A DNA stretch of 64,000 nucleotides from Gordius sp. MW1 (GCA_964036665.1 OZ038527.1:24203901-24267900); one strand, 5' to 3'; shown: positions 1 to 10,934, counted from the stretch's first letter. Numbers and translations are program-made. The notes: a model not told the origin generated them from the letters alone.

Positions 1-75
1 TAGAAGAGTTCCCCCTTCCCTTCCCCTACTCCCATTCCCCTCTTCCTCTTCCCACGAGGGCCGAAGGCCCGAGTT
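1..75. repeat. C/T-rich repeat end with small hairpin
   Basis: A pyrimidine-rich tract is followed by a short GC hairpin (CGAGGGCC-GAA-GGCCC type). The same arrangement occurs in reverse orientation at about 37981-38060, so this is the end of a dispersed repeat that continues beyond the left edge of the window. Confidence 0.6.
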
Positions 76-564
76 TATGTGTTTAATTTGGGATTTCGAA
101 GATTTTATTAGCAAGCATAACTAAAACTAAAGGGGTTTTGGAGGTTTTGAATTTAAATAAATGGTTAAAATGATTGTGGGAGGGGTCGAGTAGCTTTTTG
201 ATTTGCGGTCATTTTACTATAGAGAAAGTTTACGATTAATGTTTTTCTATTACATTTGTTAAACGAACAAAATTAAAATCTTGCAAATTGTTAAAATATA
301 GTTTGAATATTGTCTTTAGATTCATGACAGCTTAATCTAAATTTGTATTAATGCAAACTAGCTAATAATTAATTTTTGTTTTATTAATACTCTATCGCCA
401 GCAACATCTATCTTTCAGAAGATTTTAACCCTCGTGAAGAATGTTTTTTAAGCAATTATTATTAGGAATTTGTTTTGAACACCAAATCATTAAAAAATAT
501 CTATCTGTCTATCAAGTTTAATCGTATTAAATTCAAATAACTATTATATATTAAAAAATTATAC
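76..564. other. AT-rich stretch, no gene seen
   Basis: No open frame, terminal repeat or splice-flanked coding segment was recognised. It could be intron or upstream DNA of the gene that follows. Confidence 0.5.
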
Positions 565-678
565 TTTTGCTGCAGCACATCAGTTTGTACCGGTCGGGCG
601 AGATTTTTACTTATCGTCTGCTTCGTGCGTTACTCCGCGCGGAAATAAGTTTTATTTTTTCGCACTTTTACCGATCAG
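565..678 (+). other. CpG-rich leader or upstream exon of the next gene
   Basis: GC and CpG content rise sharply here compared with the AT-rich flanks. All three + frames stay open for 20 or more codons, so the frame cannot be fixed. It ends in a T-rich tract and CAG at 676-678 that looks like a 3' splice site. It may be an upstream exon, a 5' UTR or a CpG-rich promoter; the sequence alone does not decide. Confidence 0.35.
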
Positions 679-2388
679 GAGACTATCGCTTCCGATGACG
701 AAGAACGCAACGAGATTTTAGGACCTTTGATCGGTAGAGTGGGTAGGGCTGGGAAACGCCCTTCTAGATCCCTCAGGGTGGCGGATAAGGCATGCTCACC
801 CCTCCCTCCTTTGGATCTAGAACCGCCCTCTTCCTTCACCCCCGCCATCCCAAAAACCGCCCTCTCCTTGATAAATTTTGCCGTAGTCGACGGCGGCTTG
901 ACCCCTACAGGACCGAGCGCCCGTTATTTAACTGGACTTAAGCGACAGGCCGAATCGGTATTTTCCGGAATCACTCGTCCCGATCGATCGAGAGTTGACG
1001 ATGATGACCCGAACGGGCCCGAGCTGTCATCCGTCATGGCTTCTCTCGTTACCATGTCAACCCTGGGTGGAGGGTAAGTACATTAAATTTTATTCAAATT
1101 TCTTGCAGACGACTTTTAGGTGAAACAAATGTTTGTTCAATTAATTAAGGCGTTGTTGTAACATTCAAATATATAACAATATGTCAAGGTACATAAAAAT
1201 GATTGTATGAGAATTTTATTTTTTTGCAGATGTAAAATTGACTAAGATATGTGCAAAATTAGGTACAATAATCGTTAGATATTTCTTATTTAAAAACTAG
1301 TTCATAATCTTTTTAAATCAAATAAATTTTAAGGGTTGTTTAGCCGTAAATGGGTTACCATATTTATTGAATTCCCCCGCACTGCATTCTTAATAGGTAT
1401 ACTCTAGTAGCGAACGATATGCTGAGAAATTTGCCGGCGACCGGGGTTCGAACCGATGATTACGTGGTTTCATCTCACCACGTGACTAGAGAAAAGATGG
1501 ATGACTGCCCTATGGGGGGTAGTATATGGTTACCGCCCTCAAGGGGCGTTACCCTATCCTCTTACCCCACGAACGCGGTCGTACCCCACGTGATGCTGCA
1601 TCACAGTTTAATTGAATTGGGTCGTGAGGGGGTAGGAGGGGCCCCGCCCTCTTTTGTCGTACCCCACACAAAAAATACGGTTATCCCGTACTCCGTGATA
1701 GATATGAGCCTCACCGTTTTGTACCTACACAACGTAATTGTTTAGTTGTTGGATAAATGTATTTAAATTTTGAAAGAGACTATTTTAAATTTGTAAAAAT
1801 GTAGAAATTTACAATTTTTGTTAAAATATAAATGAAATTAGTATTCGAAAGTCTGTAGATATAATTGTCAGGACAATATGTTTTATGGCCTGTCCATAAA
1901 TATTGAATTTTTATCGAAATTGCGACCTTATTCTACAATTTTATTCATTAGATATAACGCAAGTTGTAGCATTAATGTAAATTATGTGCTATTAAAACGA
2001 CTTGATACATTGGAAAATATGATAACATTACTAATTATTTCATTAAACTGAGCCTGAGTTGTGCGTCACGGTTGCAAATCTGCTTAATTTTAGCTTAAAT
2101 AAATTAATTTAAGAGAGAGGCTTTTAACGTTAGTAAATAATTTGTCCTTCATCGATGTAGAAAGCACGAATTGAACAAGCCAGAAAGCAACTTAAAAAAC
2201 AAACTTCCCTAGAGGAGCCATTTATAAAGGATGACTCCCTCTCGGCCAGCCCGTTATTTTCCTCGATGGGTAAAAGCGTGAAATTTAAAGACCTTTTATC
2301 AGCTTCGAGCGCCAAAATTTTCGAAAATAACGAGGAAAAATGTCCGCTCCTCATGAAAAGTTTCAACCCCCCGAAATACGACGTTTAA
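679..2388 (+). CDS. Unrecognised protein, three exons, 5' end open
   Basis: I do not recognise this protein. Exons are 679-1073, 1397-1733 and 2161-2388 (stop TAA 2386-2388). The first ends in phase 2 at a strong GTAAGT donor; the second opens with the single base needed and closes in phase 0 at GTAATT (a weaker donor); the third starts in phase 0. Together they give 320 codons including the stop. All three segments are clearly richer in GC than the introns. The first exon has an acidic stretch (SDDEERNE), then a basic and proline-rich part with PLPPLDLEPP. The second has histidine and proline (VVPHVMLHH, FVVPHTK). The third begins with a charged helix (ARIEQARKQLKKQ) and ends PPKYDV. No membrane segment is evident. 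The first exon has no in-frame ATG until 1036, so it is probably internal and the true start lies upstream or outside the window. Confidence 0.6.
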
Positions 2389-2620
2389 TTATAAGGCGAT
2401 GTCATCCCTTTTAAACGATCCCATTGGTTCGTAGCATAATATACTTAGGTCACGTATTTTTTTGCAACCAATCACGATCGTTAAATATCAAAAAAATATT
2501 TCGTTCTCCCGTTTCATTGGTCAAAATTTTACCGTTAGATCTATTTATTATGTACACCTCCGCGCGTCAGTATATGTATTCATCCTCGATTCGCAAATTA
2601 TTTAGTTAGCTGGAGCAATG
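2389..2620. promoter_or_regulatory. Cluster of three CCAAT boxes
   Basis: Directly behind the stop codon of the previous gene lie three CCAAT/ATTGG motifs at 2423-2427 (reverse), 2468-2472 (forward) and 2516-2520 (reverse), spaced about 45-50 bp, in sequence richer in GC than the surroundings. Such spacing is typical of NF-Y-bound promoters. No gene was recognised immediately to the right, so the target is unknown; chance occurrence remains possible. Confidence 0.3.
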
Positions 2621-3370
2621 CACGAACAGATTTTATTTATTTATAGCATGCTTAATTTTATTTAGATCCGTATTTTAAAAATGCTTTTTATTGTCCCCTC
2701 AATCTTAATGTTTTACCTTATTCAATGATAAAGTCATTAAAAAATTATTTATTGGTGAATTTTGGTATTTTATAAAATAATTGCACTATAGGTTGTTATA
2801 TTCCCTGGAAATTTTGTCTCGGGAAAAATAGGGGAATATAAACAAAATAGATAGAAAATGTTTAAAAAGTAGATTTTACAACTTTAACGCTTATTCAATG
2901 AGACAAGTAGCATGAGTTTTTTTGTCGAATAATATACCTTTAAAATGAGCTTTAAAATTTCATTACCACCTTGTTGCCATTAAGTAATTAATAAATATTA
3001 GGTTCTAATAATGTTTAATAGTCTTTTGCTGTAAAAACTTTTGATGTTTATACTATTCATAGTCTTCATAAATTATAATATATATCTTAGTTTCCTTGCA
3101 GCTAATAACAAAATTATAAACCAAAATCTATATGTAGTTTTGATATCAGATTTTATTAATTTGTGTATTTAACGCCTTCCAAAATGTACACAATAATTTA
3201 AAAAATCAGTGATCTTTATCAACTAATAGAATAAATGATAGCCCGTTTCAAAGTATGACAGGGTTAGACCCTTCATATTGAAAACTATTTCAAGTGGTTA
3301 GAAAAATATGTATCTTACAGATTTATTTTAATATAAATATGCAAATCTTAAAATACAATTTATTTTGACC
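2621..3370. other. AT-rich stretch, no gene seen
   Basis: Plain AT-rich DNA between the CCAAT cluster and a transposon. No open frame or terminal repeat recognised. Confidence 0.5.
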
Positions 3371-3714
3371 TTAGGGTGCGTCTTAATACGCGCTTTTGTA
3401 GCTAGCTTGAAAAAGCGAATGCATGTTAAAACATAGACGCGTCTTAATACGAGCGTCACGTCATTTTTGTAGTTTTGCCGTATCAACTCAACCGCGATCA
3501 ACAAGCTACAAGCTATTGAGTAAGCTATTACTGTGACCTAATATGTTTACATAGATAGACAAGATCAAGTAAAAACATTATTAAGAAGTGTGGAAAGGCA
3601 CATGAAAAGCTCCACATGAATAATTGAATGGAATAAGCCTGGGGTTTGGTGGCCACATAATGCAACTTGGCTGGTAACTAGTATCAATTAAAATACTAAC
3701 TTTAAAAGTGGATT

Positions 3715-4055
3715 ATTGCAAATTAAATGGAAAACACTCTGAAGAAAATAGACATAGAGACAGAGAAGCAAAGAATTCTTAGGATTTGGAAAAGACATTC
3801 CTTGATTCTCTTCTTCAAGATTTTAAAGCCTTATCTGATCCCAATAAATTTTTGTTAATAAATGTTTTACAAAACTTGTATTTTTACATGAATAAAGTAT
3901 TTAAATTATTGGAATATGAACAAATATCTCATATCTCTCTAGCTTGTTGGGTTGAAAGATATTTTCAACTGTTAGGTATTGTTATTGTTAATCTCATAAT
4001 CATATATAGGCAAAGCTTTATTATCAGTACATTTTATAGTGAACAAATACCCTAA
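3715..4055 (+). pseudogene. Degraded MADF-BESS protein, BESS part
   Basis: The open part around 3790-3875 reads FLDSLLQDFKALSDPNKFLL, which matches the pattern of the BESS motif (hydrophobic-SLLPDFK followed by a short helix). The preceding MADF part is broken: a stop lies just before the WKTL-like segment at about 3720-3745. In PIF/Harbinger elements a second DNA-binding protein of the MADF/Myb type accompanies the transposase. No working protein is expected. Confidence 0.55.
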
Positions 4056-4257
4056 ACTATCTTTTCAGCCTTTTTAAGCTTGGTTTTTATAGGAGTTTTA
4101 AGTATATTAAATCTTAAAAATTTCACACTTTAAGTCTGGTAGGCTAATAAATTTTTGTTTAAACTAAATGTTCTACATTATTTGAAAACTAATTGATGTT
4201 TATGATTTATTTTAAATTAAATACTAATAAAATGGTATGTGTATTTTGAAGTATAAG

Positions 4258-4632
4258 CTTAATTATAGTTATTTACTAAACTTGACAATCCTAAACATTA
4301 ATAACAATATATTAAGTTGATATTGTAGACAATAAAATGTATATTTATTTACTAAACTTGACAATCCTAAACATTAATACAATATATTAAGTTGACAATC
4401 TATTTTTTATTTTCTAAACTTGACAATCCTAAACATTAATCTAATATATTAAGTTGATAATGTATATTTATTACTTGACAATCTAAACATTAATAACAAC
4501 ATATTAAGTTGATAGTGTAGACAATAAAATGTATATTTATTTTCTAAACTTGGCAATCCTAAACATTAATAACAATATATTAAGTTGATAATGTATATTT
4601 ATTTTCTAAACTTGACAATCCTAAACATGTAA
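4258..4632. repeat. AT-rich tandem array, unit about 60-75 bp
   Basis: About six imperfect units share CTAAACTTGACAATCCTAAA and TATATTAAGTTGATA. Units differ by small deletions and by presence or absence of a GTAGACAATAAAATG segment. The array sits inside the Harbinger-like element, near its right end. Confidence 0.8.
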
Positions 4633-4862
4633 AATGATTAATAAAGTAATTGTATCCATGAAACGTGAAGCGCGTATTTGGACAGAAAAAAAAATTGCGG
4701 GCTTGAAGTTGTAGCGCGTATTAAGACGTAGCCTTAGTAATTTCATTATAGAAATGCCATCTATCTACGATACATCCTAGTTGTTTTGAGGAATTCTGTT
4801 TTATATAGTCATAAATGTTCAATCCATAACATAAGCAAGGTGGTTTTATTAATGGTCTCATT

Positions 4863-5853
4863 TACATTTAGTGTTGTGAATGAACGCGTTCAAATTTTTT
4901 GAAAAATTGATGAACGGCGTTCCTTTTTTGGTGAACTTTGAACGTAAACGCTCTCCTTTTTTTGATGAACGCGTTCGAATTTAACGTTTGTTCAATTTTA
5001 AAAAACCTTTTTTATTTATTTGAAAAATAATGTTAATCCGAATTTTGTAACAAAAAAGTCTTACATTAGTTAATCAGGTTTTTTCTTTTTCCTATTACAT
5101 ATTCCGAAATACTTTTACCATACCGTGAAGATAAGATTAAAGTTTATTAAGATTCTGAATATTAAATAAAAACCAGCAGATGAATTGACATTGCCATGGT
5201 TAAAATATGATAAATATTTTTCACTCATTTCATATAAAGGACCGAATTCAATAATTACTAAATGTAAAAATGAATAAACTTTTAGTTTTATTGAAAAAAG
5301 GGATTGAAACCCCTAGAATTGATAATGAAAGAACTGTCGATTCCGAAATATCGTTTTTTTGACGAGGAAGTAGAGGGTGGATTGGAGGATGATATCTTAT
5401 CACAATTTGTTGAAGCGAAGGACAAAACATTAAATGTTTTTAATTAATTTTCTGCTTTAAAAGATTTGTTTATTAAGTATAACACTCCAATCCCCTCATC
5501 TGCCCCTGTGAAGCGGGTTTTTGGTATAGTTAATGCTGTATTAACTGCCAAGCGTTCCTGCTTATCCGACGAAAATTTTGAAAAAGAATTATTATTATAA
5601 ATAAATAAGAAATTTTATAAATAAAAAATCTTTATATTCGCTCTATTATATTATATTTTAATTGCTATTATCGAAATAAAACTATTATTTTTAATCATGG
5701 CTAATATATTGTGTTAAAAATATAAGACATTTATTTATATCAAATTAAATTAAAAAATAATTTATCATATAATTTTGAACGAACGTGAACGCGTTCAATT
5801 TTTGTCAATGAACGTTGAACGCTTTCGATTTTTTAAAAATGTTCACAGCACTA
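4863..5853 (+). mobile_element. hAT element with GAACGCGTTC-rich ends
   Basis: Ends are TAGTGTTGTGAATGAACGCG (from 4869, with a 6-bp irregularity outside it) and the reverse complement of TAGTGCTGTGAACATTTTTA at 5853. Target copies are GTCTCATT (4855-4862) and GTCTTATT (5854-5861), 7 of 8 identical, and removing the element restores continuity with the inverted partner arm. Subterminal regions carry repeated GAACGCGTTC/GAACGTTCA motifs, possible transposase sites. The interior keeps a piece of hAT transposase. Confidence 0.8.
5460..5600 (+). pseudogene. hAT transposase C-terminal dimerisation piece
   Basis: The + frame reads KYNTPIPSSAPVKRVFGIVN and then KRSCLSDENFEKELLL before a stop. That is the hallmark C-terminal region of hAT transposases ([11 protein letters not shown] and LSDxNFE blocks). 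Upstream coding is broken by stops, so only the tail of the enzyme remains. Confidence 0.8.
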
Positions 5854-5969
5854 GTCTTATTGGATTTATAAAGAAAGTGGGGCGAATGGGGTTCCAATAT
5901 TTCGGTCCGCTTGTGACCATTATCGTGGAAAAAAACAAAGAAAAATGTATTTTAAAATTAAGGCATAAT

Positions 5970-6216
5970 TAGTGTCGTAAAAACGGCTATGTTTTGTTTG
6001 GTCGACAACCAAAGGATTTTTGGTCAATTTTTCTTGGTCGCACAAACAGGCCAAAGATTTCTTGGTAAAATCTTTGTCTGTTTATGTTTAGTCTAAAACA
6101 GTTTCCACCAGATATTTCACTCGCTATTGTTCTAGTATAACTAATATTCGCTCGGTTAACACCATTATGTAATACTCGTTTATCAGCTGTTGTAATTATT
6201 TTACCACTTTTGCCAC
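5970..6216. mobile_element. Degraded MITE, GTAAAAACGGCTRKGTTTTG family
   Basis: Starts with AGTGTCGTAAAAACGGCT followed by GTTTTGTTTGGTCGAC. This end is shared with elements at 25476-25679, 55612-56045 and 62576-62730. The opposite end is not clear here. Confidence 0.55.
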
Positions 6217-6295
6217 ATTATGCCTTCATGTTAAAACACCTTTTTTCTTTCCTTATTCCACGAAAATGGTCACAAGCGGACCGAAATATTGGAAT

Positions 6296-6660
6296 CAGAG
6301 GTCAGATTTGTTTAAATTTTTCGGCCCAAACCCGGCCCGGTCCGTTTTATGACTAAATTCCCCGCACAGGACCGCTTCTTCTAAGTGTCCTCCCGACCAT
6401 GCCCGAAACACTAAAGCTGCCCCGCCCGAATTAATGAGATTTTATGAATTTTAGTAAGAATTCTGTAATATTTTCCAAAAATTTTTATTTAATTCTCTTT
6501 TTTTCGGATAAGAACTACGATGAATAAATTATATACAATCAAAAAAAAACATACTCAAAAAAATAGTACGGCCTTTCCGAAAATCTAAATTTAAGACAGT
6601 TGCCGGCCAGTGGGACGGGCGGGCAATGTCGGGCAGCGGACCGGGCTTTTCTGGTCTCTG
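6296..6660. mobile_element. hAT MITE, CAGAGRYCAGA ends, GC-rich subtermini
   Basis: Ends CAGAGGTCAGATTTG and (reverse complement of the right end) CAGAGACCAGAAAAGCCCGG. The 8-bp target copies are ATTGGAAT (6288-6295) and ATTGGAAC (6661-6668). Subterminal GGCCC/CCGGCCCGG runs give high local GC. No coding. Relatives, more decayed, lie at 6905-7325, 11345-11700, 13290-13545 and 48690-49010. Confidence 0.75.
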
Positions 6661-6904
6661 ATTGGAACCCCTTTCCTTTCACTTTATCAATCCAATGAGA
6701 CCACTAATAAACCACCTTGCTTAATTCTGTTTTCGTTATGATTTAATTAAATAGTTATAATGGATCTAATGTGTAATTTTATAAATTATTTCCTACAATC
6801 CATATGATCATGTAGAGGGCTATCATTTTTTGCAACATTTAGCCGAGTAATTAGTCGATGGTTATACATAAAAAGTCTTTAAACCTACATCAATTCCAAT
6901 CATA

Positions 6905-7325
6905 TGGCATATTTGTTAAATGATTTCTTCCCAAATCCGGCCCCCTCCGATTATATACCTAAGCATCCCGTCCTGTCCCATGCGAACCCTTCTAAGTATC
7001 CCCGACCATGCCCGAATTCTTAGAGCTCGGCCCTAAATAATGTTTTTATATTTGTTTAGAAATAATATCGTTGTTATTCGTAAAAATCTTTATTTTGTTT
7101 TTCGATTTTTTTGGACAAGAACTAGTATTAACAAACATGATAAAATCAAATAAAAAAGTGACAAAATATTACATTATTTAAAAAAATCATTGAGCCTGAA
7201 TTGCCCGAATCTTGTTATAATACACGCCCGGGCCCGACCGAAAGTCAAATTTTAAGACAGTTACACAGTCTAGCCCGTAGCCCGGGCGGGCAGGTTTCTG
7301 GCTGAGCCGGGATTTTCTGTTGTCC
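6905..7325. mobile_element. Decayed relative of the GC-rich hAT MITE
   Basis: Shares the order of motifs with 6296-6660: CCCAAATCCGGCCCC near the left, CCGACCATGCCCGAA, an AT-rich middle, and CCCGGGCGGGCAGG and GCCGGGATTTTCTG near the right. Exact ends and target duplication were not found. Confidence 0.55.
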
Positions 7326-8647
7326 GAATCTAATTCCTTAACCCGACAGGTACCAGACCCAGTTCGGCCGAAAAAATTTTTATGAAATTTTTTTCTGGGC
7401 TTTCTTACATGCTAAATAAAGCTAAACAATTGAAAAATTTTGAAAAAATTATTTACTTTGGGAAAAAAGGGGTGTCACCTACAGGTTACACTGGGCAGCA
7501 CAATTGTACTTACGTATAAAGAAAATTTATTAAATTTTACAATTATGTATACAATAATGATAATTATTTTTATAAAATACATAAAAATGTATTAACTAAC
7601 ATCAATGAGTATAAAATATGTTAATTATTATGAAATATTGACCAACAATTTATGGGAAGGCCTACTTTATAATATGCACAAAAAATTCTAATAGCTTTAT
7701 GACAGACGACACAATGCCTCTGAGTACACGATACCTTTTGTTGTATATTATATTATTCTTAAAATTAGTTAATTTAGGGCTTAAAGTCCGTTTACGCGGT
7801 TGTCCGTTTTTTTTAAATAATTTTGCGGTTTTCCCTTTTGAAATTACATAATGTAATTTTTCCCTATGAAGCAATATAGATGCCATGCATTTTGGCATGC
7901 AGCATCCAGCCCGAATGCAAATATAGGAAAATACCACTTTTCTGTCGCGAAATGATAATCTAGTTGCATCCATATTTTGCTCAAAGCGTTCGACACCGCC
8001 CATAAAACAATTAGACATTTTGATCATATGAGGATATTGAATTACAATTTTTTTCTATTTTTTCGCTTTAGTGATTCTCCAATAGAGGTTATAGGCTTGA
8101 CCCTATGACAATTTGACAACATTGTGCCAATATTATTATCATTCCATCGGACAGCCATCAAATAAGTGTTTTTTGATAGAAACCCGCGTTCTTTTACATC
8201 AAAGATCAGGCATTTTAAACAATCGACCCGCACCGTTCCTGTGCCCCCAATATTCATCTTTGAAAGACATATCATTAAATTGTGGCTCGTAAAAAAATTA
8301 TCGAAATAAATATTGTATGGACCAAATTCTGGTGGTAGTTGATTTACTAAGTCTAATATGACCGCTCCGCCTAAACCTATTTTGTTTTGTCGATTTACGG
8401 AAAATTTAGCCCCCTGGTAAGGTTGAAATGTGACAAGGTAGCCATTTTTTGTTGCAGCACACCACATATTATAGCCGAAACGAAAAGGCTTGCCTTTTAT
8501 AAATTGTTTTGCATTGTGGTCCCGAAATAAAAAACCATACATTCATCTATGGATATGTGAGAAGAGCTACGATGTTTAAAGTTGCTTTTGAACTTCATTT
8601 AAAAGATCCATATAATCTCGAACTTTGAAAAAAGTGTCAACCCTTAC

Positions 8648-9233
8648 TAGAGATGCACCGATACCAAGTATCGGCATGGTATCGGCGCCGATACCTTGCC
8701 AAAAGAATCGGCCCGATACTTTGCTAGTATCGGCAATTACCAAGCCGATACCTTTTTTAATATGAAACTTAAAAAATAATACTTATAGTATCTCCTACGA
8801 TTAAAAAATAGAGGACTTTTCAAATTTTTTGAAAATTGTTTCATTTGATTGGCTATAAATATTTCTATGTGGAGTATAATAAACTCATTGACCATCTGTT
8901 CCGACTGCGCTTTTAAGTAAATATTATTTTATTTTAAAAATTATTATATATTAAGCCTTAGATGGATTCTTTAGATACAATATGGAGTTATTTTGTTGTG
9001 TCAGCAGATGAAAAAATTGTAATCTGTGAATTATGCAAAGCTAAAATAAGCCGTGGGGGCAAAGACAAACATTCCTTTAACACTTCAAATTTAAGGAAAC
9101 ATTTAAAAACTAGACATTTAGTATAAATTTTTTTTTATTATAAGTATCGGCATGGTATCGGTATCGGCAAAAAAATCTTAAGTATCGGCTGGTATCGGTA
9201 TCGGCACAAAATAGTGGTATCGGTGCATCTCTA
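8648..9233 (+). mobile_element. hAT element, TAGAGATGCACCGATACC ends
   Basis: Perfect 18-bp inverted ends TAGAGATGCACCGATACC with subterminal repeats of GTATCGGCATGGTATCGG. The 8-bp target copy ACCCTTAC is identical on both sides (8640-8647, 9234-9241). Length 586 bp. It carries one small BED-finger frame and no transposase core. It is nested in the piggyBac pseudogene, so it is the younger of the two. Confidence 0.95.
8962..9126 (+). CDS. BED zinc-finger domain of a hAT element, 54 residues
   Basis: Starts with ATG and ends with TAA inside the hAT element. It reads as a lone BED finger: an aromatic start (IWSYF), CELC at about residues 27-30, a spacer with SFNTSNLRKHL, and H-x4-H (HLKTRH) at the end. 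In full hAT transposases this finger forms the N-terminal DNA-binding domain. The ribonuclease-H-like core and dimerisation tail are absent, so it is a truncated derivative. It could still bind element ends if made, which is inference. Confidence 0.75.
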   Translation: MDSLDTIWSYFVVSADEKIVICELCKAKISRGGKDKHSFNTSNLRKHLKTRHLV

Positions 9234-9677
9234 ACCCTTACCAATTTTGTCGGCCAAATGTAAATATTTAGTTATTTCTTGGAAGCGATTCTACGCATTC
9301 ACCATTATGTTAAAACAGTCAGGTCAGAGTTCCCAAAACATTTTAATATACTTAGGAAACAAGTATTAAAAAAAGAATTGAGATTTAGATTTTAAATTCA
9401 TTAACAGTTAAATTCACTCATATTCACCACATACAAAATAACATCATTTGAAAGAAATTGTTTCAAGTAATCTTCAGGATTTTCCAAGGGAATGGGGTCA
9501 AAGGTTAAATTAATCATATAATTTTTACCTCAAAGCGATATTAACTTTGTAATAAGGATATTTTTATACAAAATTACTTATAAAAAATCAAATTAAAGCA
9601 AATAAAAAATTAGCATTACTCGTTTAAATAAGCTTATACGTATGGACCTCTGCCCAGTGTAACCTACAGGTTACACC

Positions 9678-10600
9678 ACACTTTGGGCCAACATTATTCC
9701 AATTTTAATTAACCAAAAACAATTCAATTTCATATCAAAATAATTGTGAAAGTGTCAAGATTTTAATGATATAAATTAAAATAAGATTTCATAAGGTTGA
9801 GTCTCCATTTATAGTGAATATATGAGAAGCAGTCCAACTTTCAAAATTAGCGATATTTGAGACCTTATTATTAATGAAAGAAGGAAGAGGAAGGGGAATA
9901 AAACATATCAGCTGATTCGCCTATGTGTGCTCTTTCATATTCAATATAAAAATTAATATTTCATCCAATAGTTTAAAAATTATAAGCGTTTTGGTGTCAC
10001 CTACAGGTTACACGGGTACCTCTCGGGATATTCACAATTACATTAGCAATCAAACCAAATCGCTTAATGTCTTTTTAAACTTAAATGAATGTGTAAGTTA
10101 ATTTTAATCGAAATAATTTTTTAAATTACTTTTTAGATATAAAAAATTTTAGACGTAAGAATGCGGAACAATATAAAATAATATAATTACCAGGTATCTT
10201 TTGCAAGCTAAAAGTTCAATAAAAATCTGAACTTTTTAGTCATTTTTAAGGAGAAATTTTCACATCTTATATATAAAAATGAGTGCGGAAAATGGAAACT
10301 TTTTACGTTTTGAAACAATAAATCAAAGTCATTTTTTTGCTTATTGTTCACGTCAACTATTATTATTATAGGACGGTCGTGTCCCCTCCTGCGTGGCTAA
10401 TTAAAAAATCTAATTTTGCCATTTTTTGCGCGTTAAATAAGGAGAAAAATTAAAATACTTTTACAAAGTGCCAATAAATGGATATATCTCAGTTCTTCGG
10501 ACATTATTAAGTTCAGAATTAAAATTTTATTCAGAAACAAATAATTATAATTATGATATTGAATTACAAAAAATTAAAAAAAAATGCTTGAAGGGCCAGG
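9678..10600. other. AT-rich stretch with a solo piggyBac-type end
   Basis: Apart from GGTGTCACCTACAGGTTACA at about 9993-10012, which equals the piggyBac-like terminus, nothing was recognised. Confidence 0.5.
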
Positions 10601-10676
10601 GGCCCAAAGATTTTTCCCTTGGGGGGGGGGCATGGGGCCTGGTTTTCCCTCTTGGGTGGGCCTTGGACCCTCTTTA
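10600..10676. repeat. G-rich degraded repeat end
   Basis: A GGGGGGGGGG run and GGGCCAGGGGCCC/GGGGCCTGG blocks resemble the G-rich subtermini of the CGTAGCCAG MITE family, but the diagnostic end is missing. Confidence 0.3.
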
Positions 10677-10934
10677 ACTATTTGTTTAAAATTTTGCATA
10701 ATAAACACTTACCTATTATATTTGATATATTCTTAATCTATTGAAATTTAGCTATAAGATGATATATATTCTGCTAATACACCCGGGTAAATGGCAAAAC
10801 AACGTTTGTTGGGTTCATCTAGTATTAAATATAATTTTCTTAGCCCACGAACAAACGCAAACGGCTATTAATATTAATCTCTTATGGTGATTCTCAAAAT
10901 GGTAATCCTATGTTTTTTAGTATATTTGTTTACA

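Larger units (their letters stand above)
3374..4733 (+). mobile_element. PIF/Harbinger-like element with MADF/BESS remnant
   Basis: The left end GGGTGCGTCTTAATACGCGC matches the reverse complement of the right end (GGCTACGTCTTAATACGCGC) in 18 of 20 bases. The trinucleotide TTA flanks both ends (3371-3373 and 4734-4736), as expected for the TWA target of PIF/Harbinger elements. Inside are a BESS-type coding remnant on the + strand and an AT-rich tandem array. No DDE transposase is seen, so this copy is non-autonomous. A related, inverted and better preserved copy lies at 15485-16207. Confidence 0.75.
4825..6745. repeat. Old palindrome interrupted by two different hAT insertions
   Basis: Sequence at 4830-4862 plus 5862-5971 is the inverted counterpart of 6217-6295 plus 6669-6740. 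Shared landmarks are AAGCAAGGTGGT, GGGGTTCCAATATTTCGGTC and AAGGCATAAT. The left arm was split by one hAT element (4863-5853) and the right arm by an unrelated hAT MITE (6296-6660). The centre holds a degraded MITE of the GTAAAAACGGCT family. Confidence 0.7.
7662..9530 (-). pseudogene. piggyBac transposase, frameshifted and interrupted
   Basis: Read on the - strand: an N-terminal piece near 9530-9400 (LTFDPIPLENPEDYLKQFLS), a SIDE motif near 8550, then the DDE core at 8542-8042 with KGKPFRFGYNMWC, GLGGAVILDLV and YIYFDNFFTS-like blocks (seen as YNIYFDNFFTS), and a C-terminal block at 8027-7662 containing MGGVERFEQN. These are ordered as in PGBD-type transposases. At least one frameshift lies right after SIDE, another separates 8042 from 8027, and the hAT MITE splits the N-terminal half. 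The enzyme cannot be made intact. Confidence 0.85.
7471..9677 (-). mobile_element. Decayed piggyBac-like element
   Basis: Matching inverted ends GGTGTCACCTACAGGTTACA (7471) and the reverse complement of TGTAACCTACAGGTTACACC (ends 9677), both followed inward by CTGGGCAG, enclose piggyBac transposase remnants on the - strand. The typical TTAA target copies are not visible, so the exact limits are uncertain. A hAT MITE has inserted at 8648-9233. A solo end of the same kind occurs near 9993-10015. Confidence 0.65.

Noticed and set aside
1435..1480. GGGGTTCGAACC looked like a tRNA B box
   Set aside because: The T-stem does not pair and no D-arm or anticodon arm is present; the bases lie in a coding exon.
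2130..2366. 78-residue frame on the - strand
   Set aside because: It is the antisense of the third exon of the unknown + strand gene, whose frame fits the splice phases and has better coding character.
7454..9687. ACTTTGGG on both outer sides of the piggyBac-like element as an 8-bp target copy
   Set aside because: It does not abut the terminal repeats on either side, and piggyBac elements duplicate TTAA; likely coincidence.
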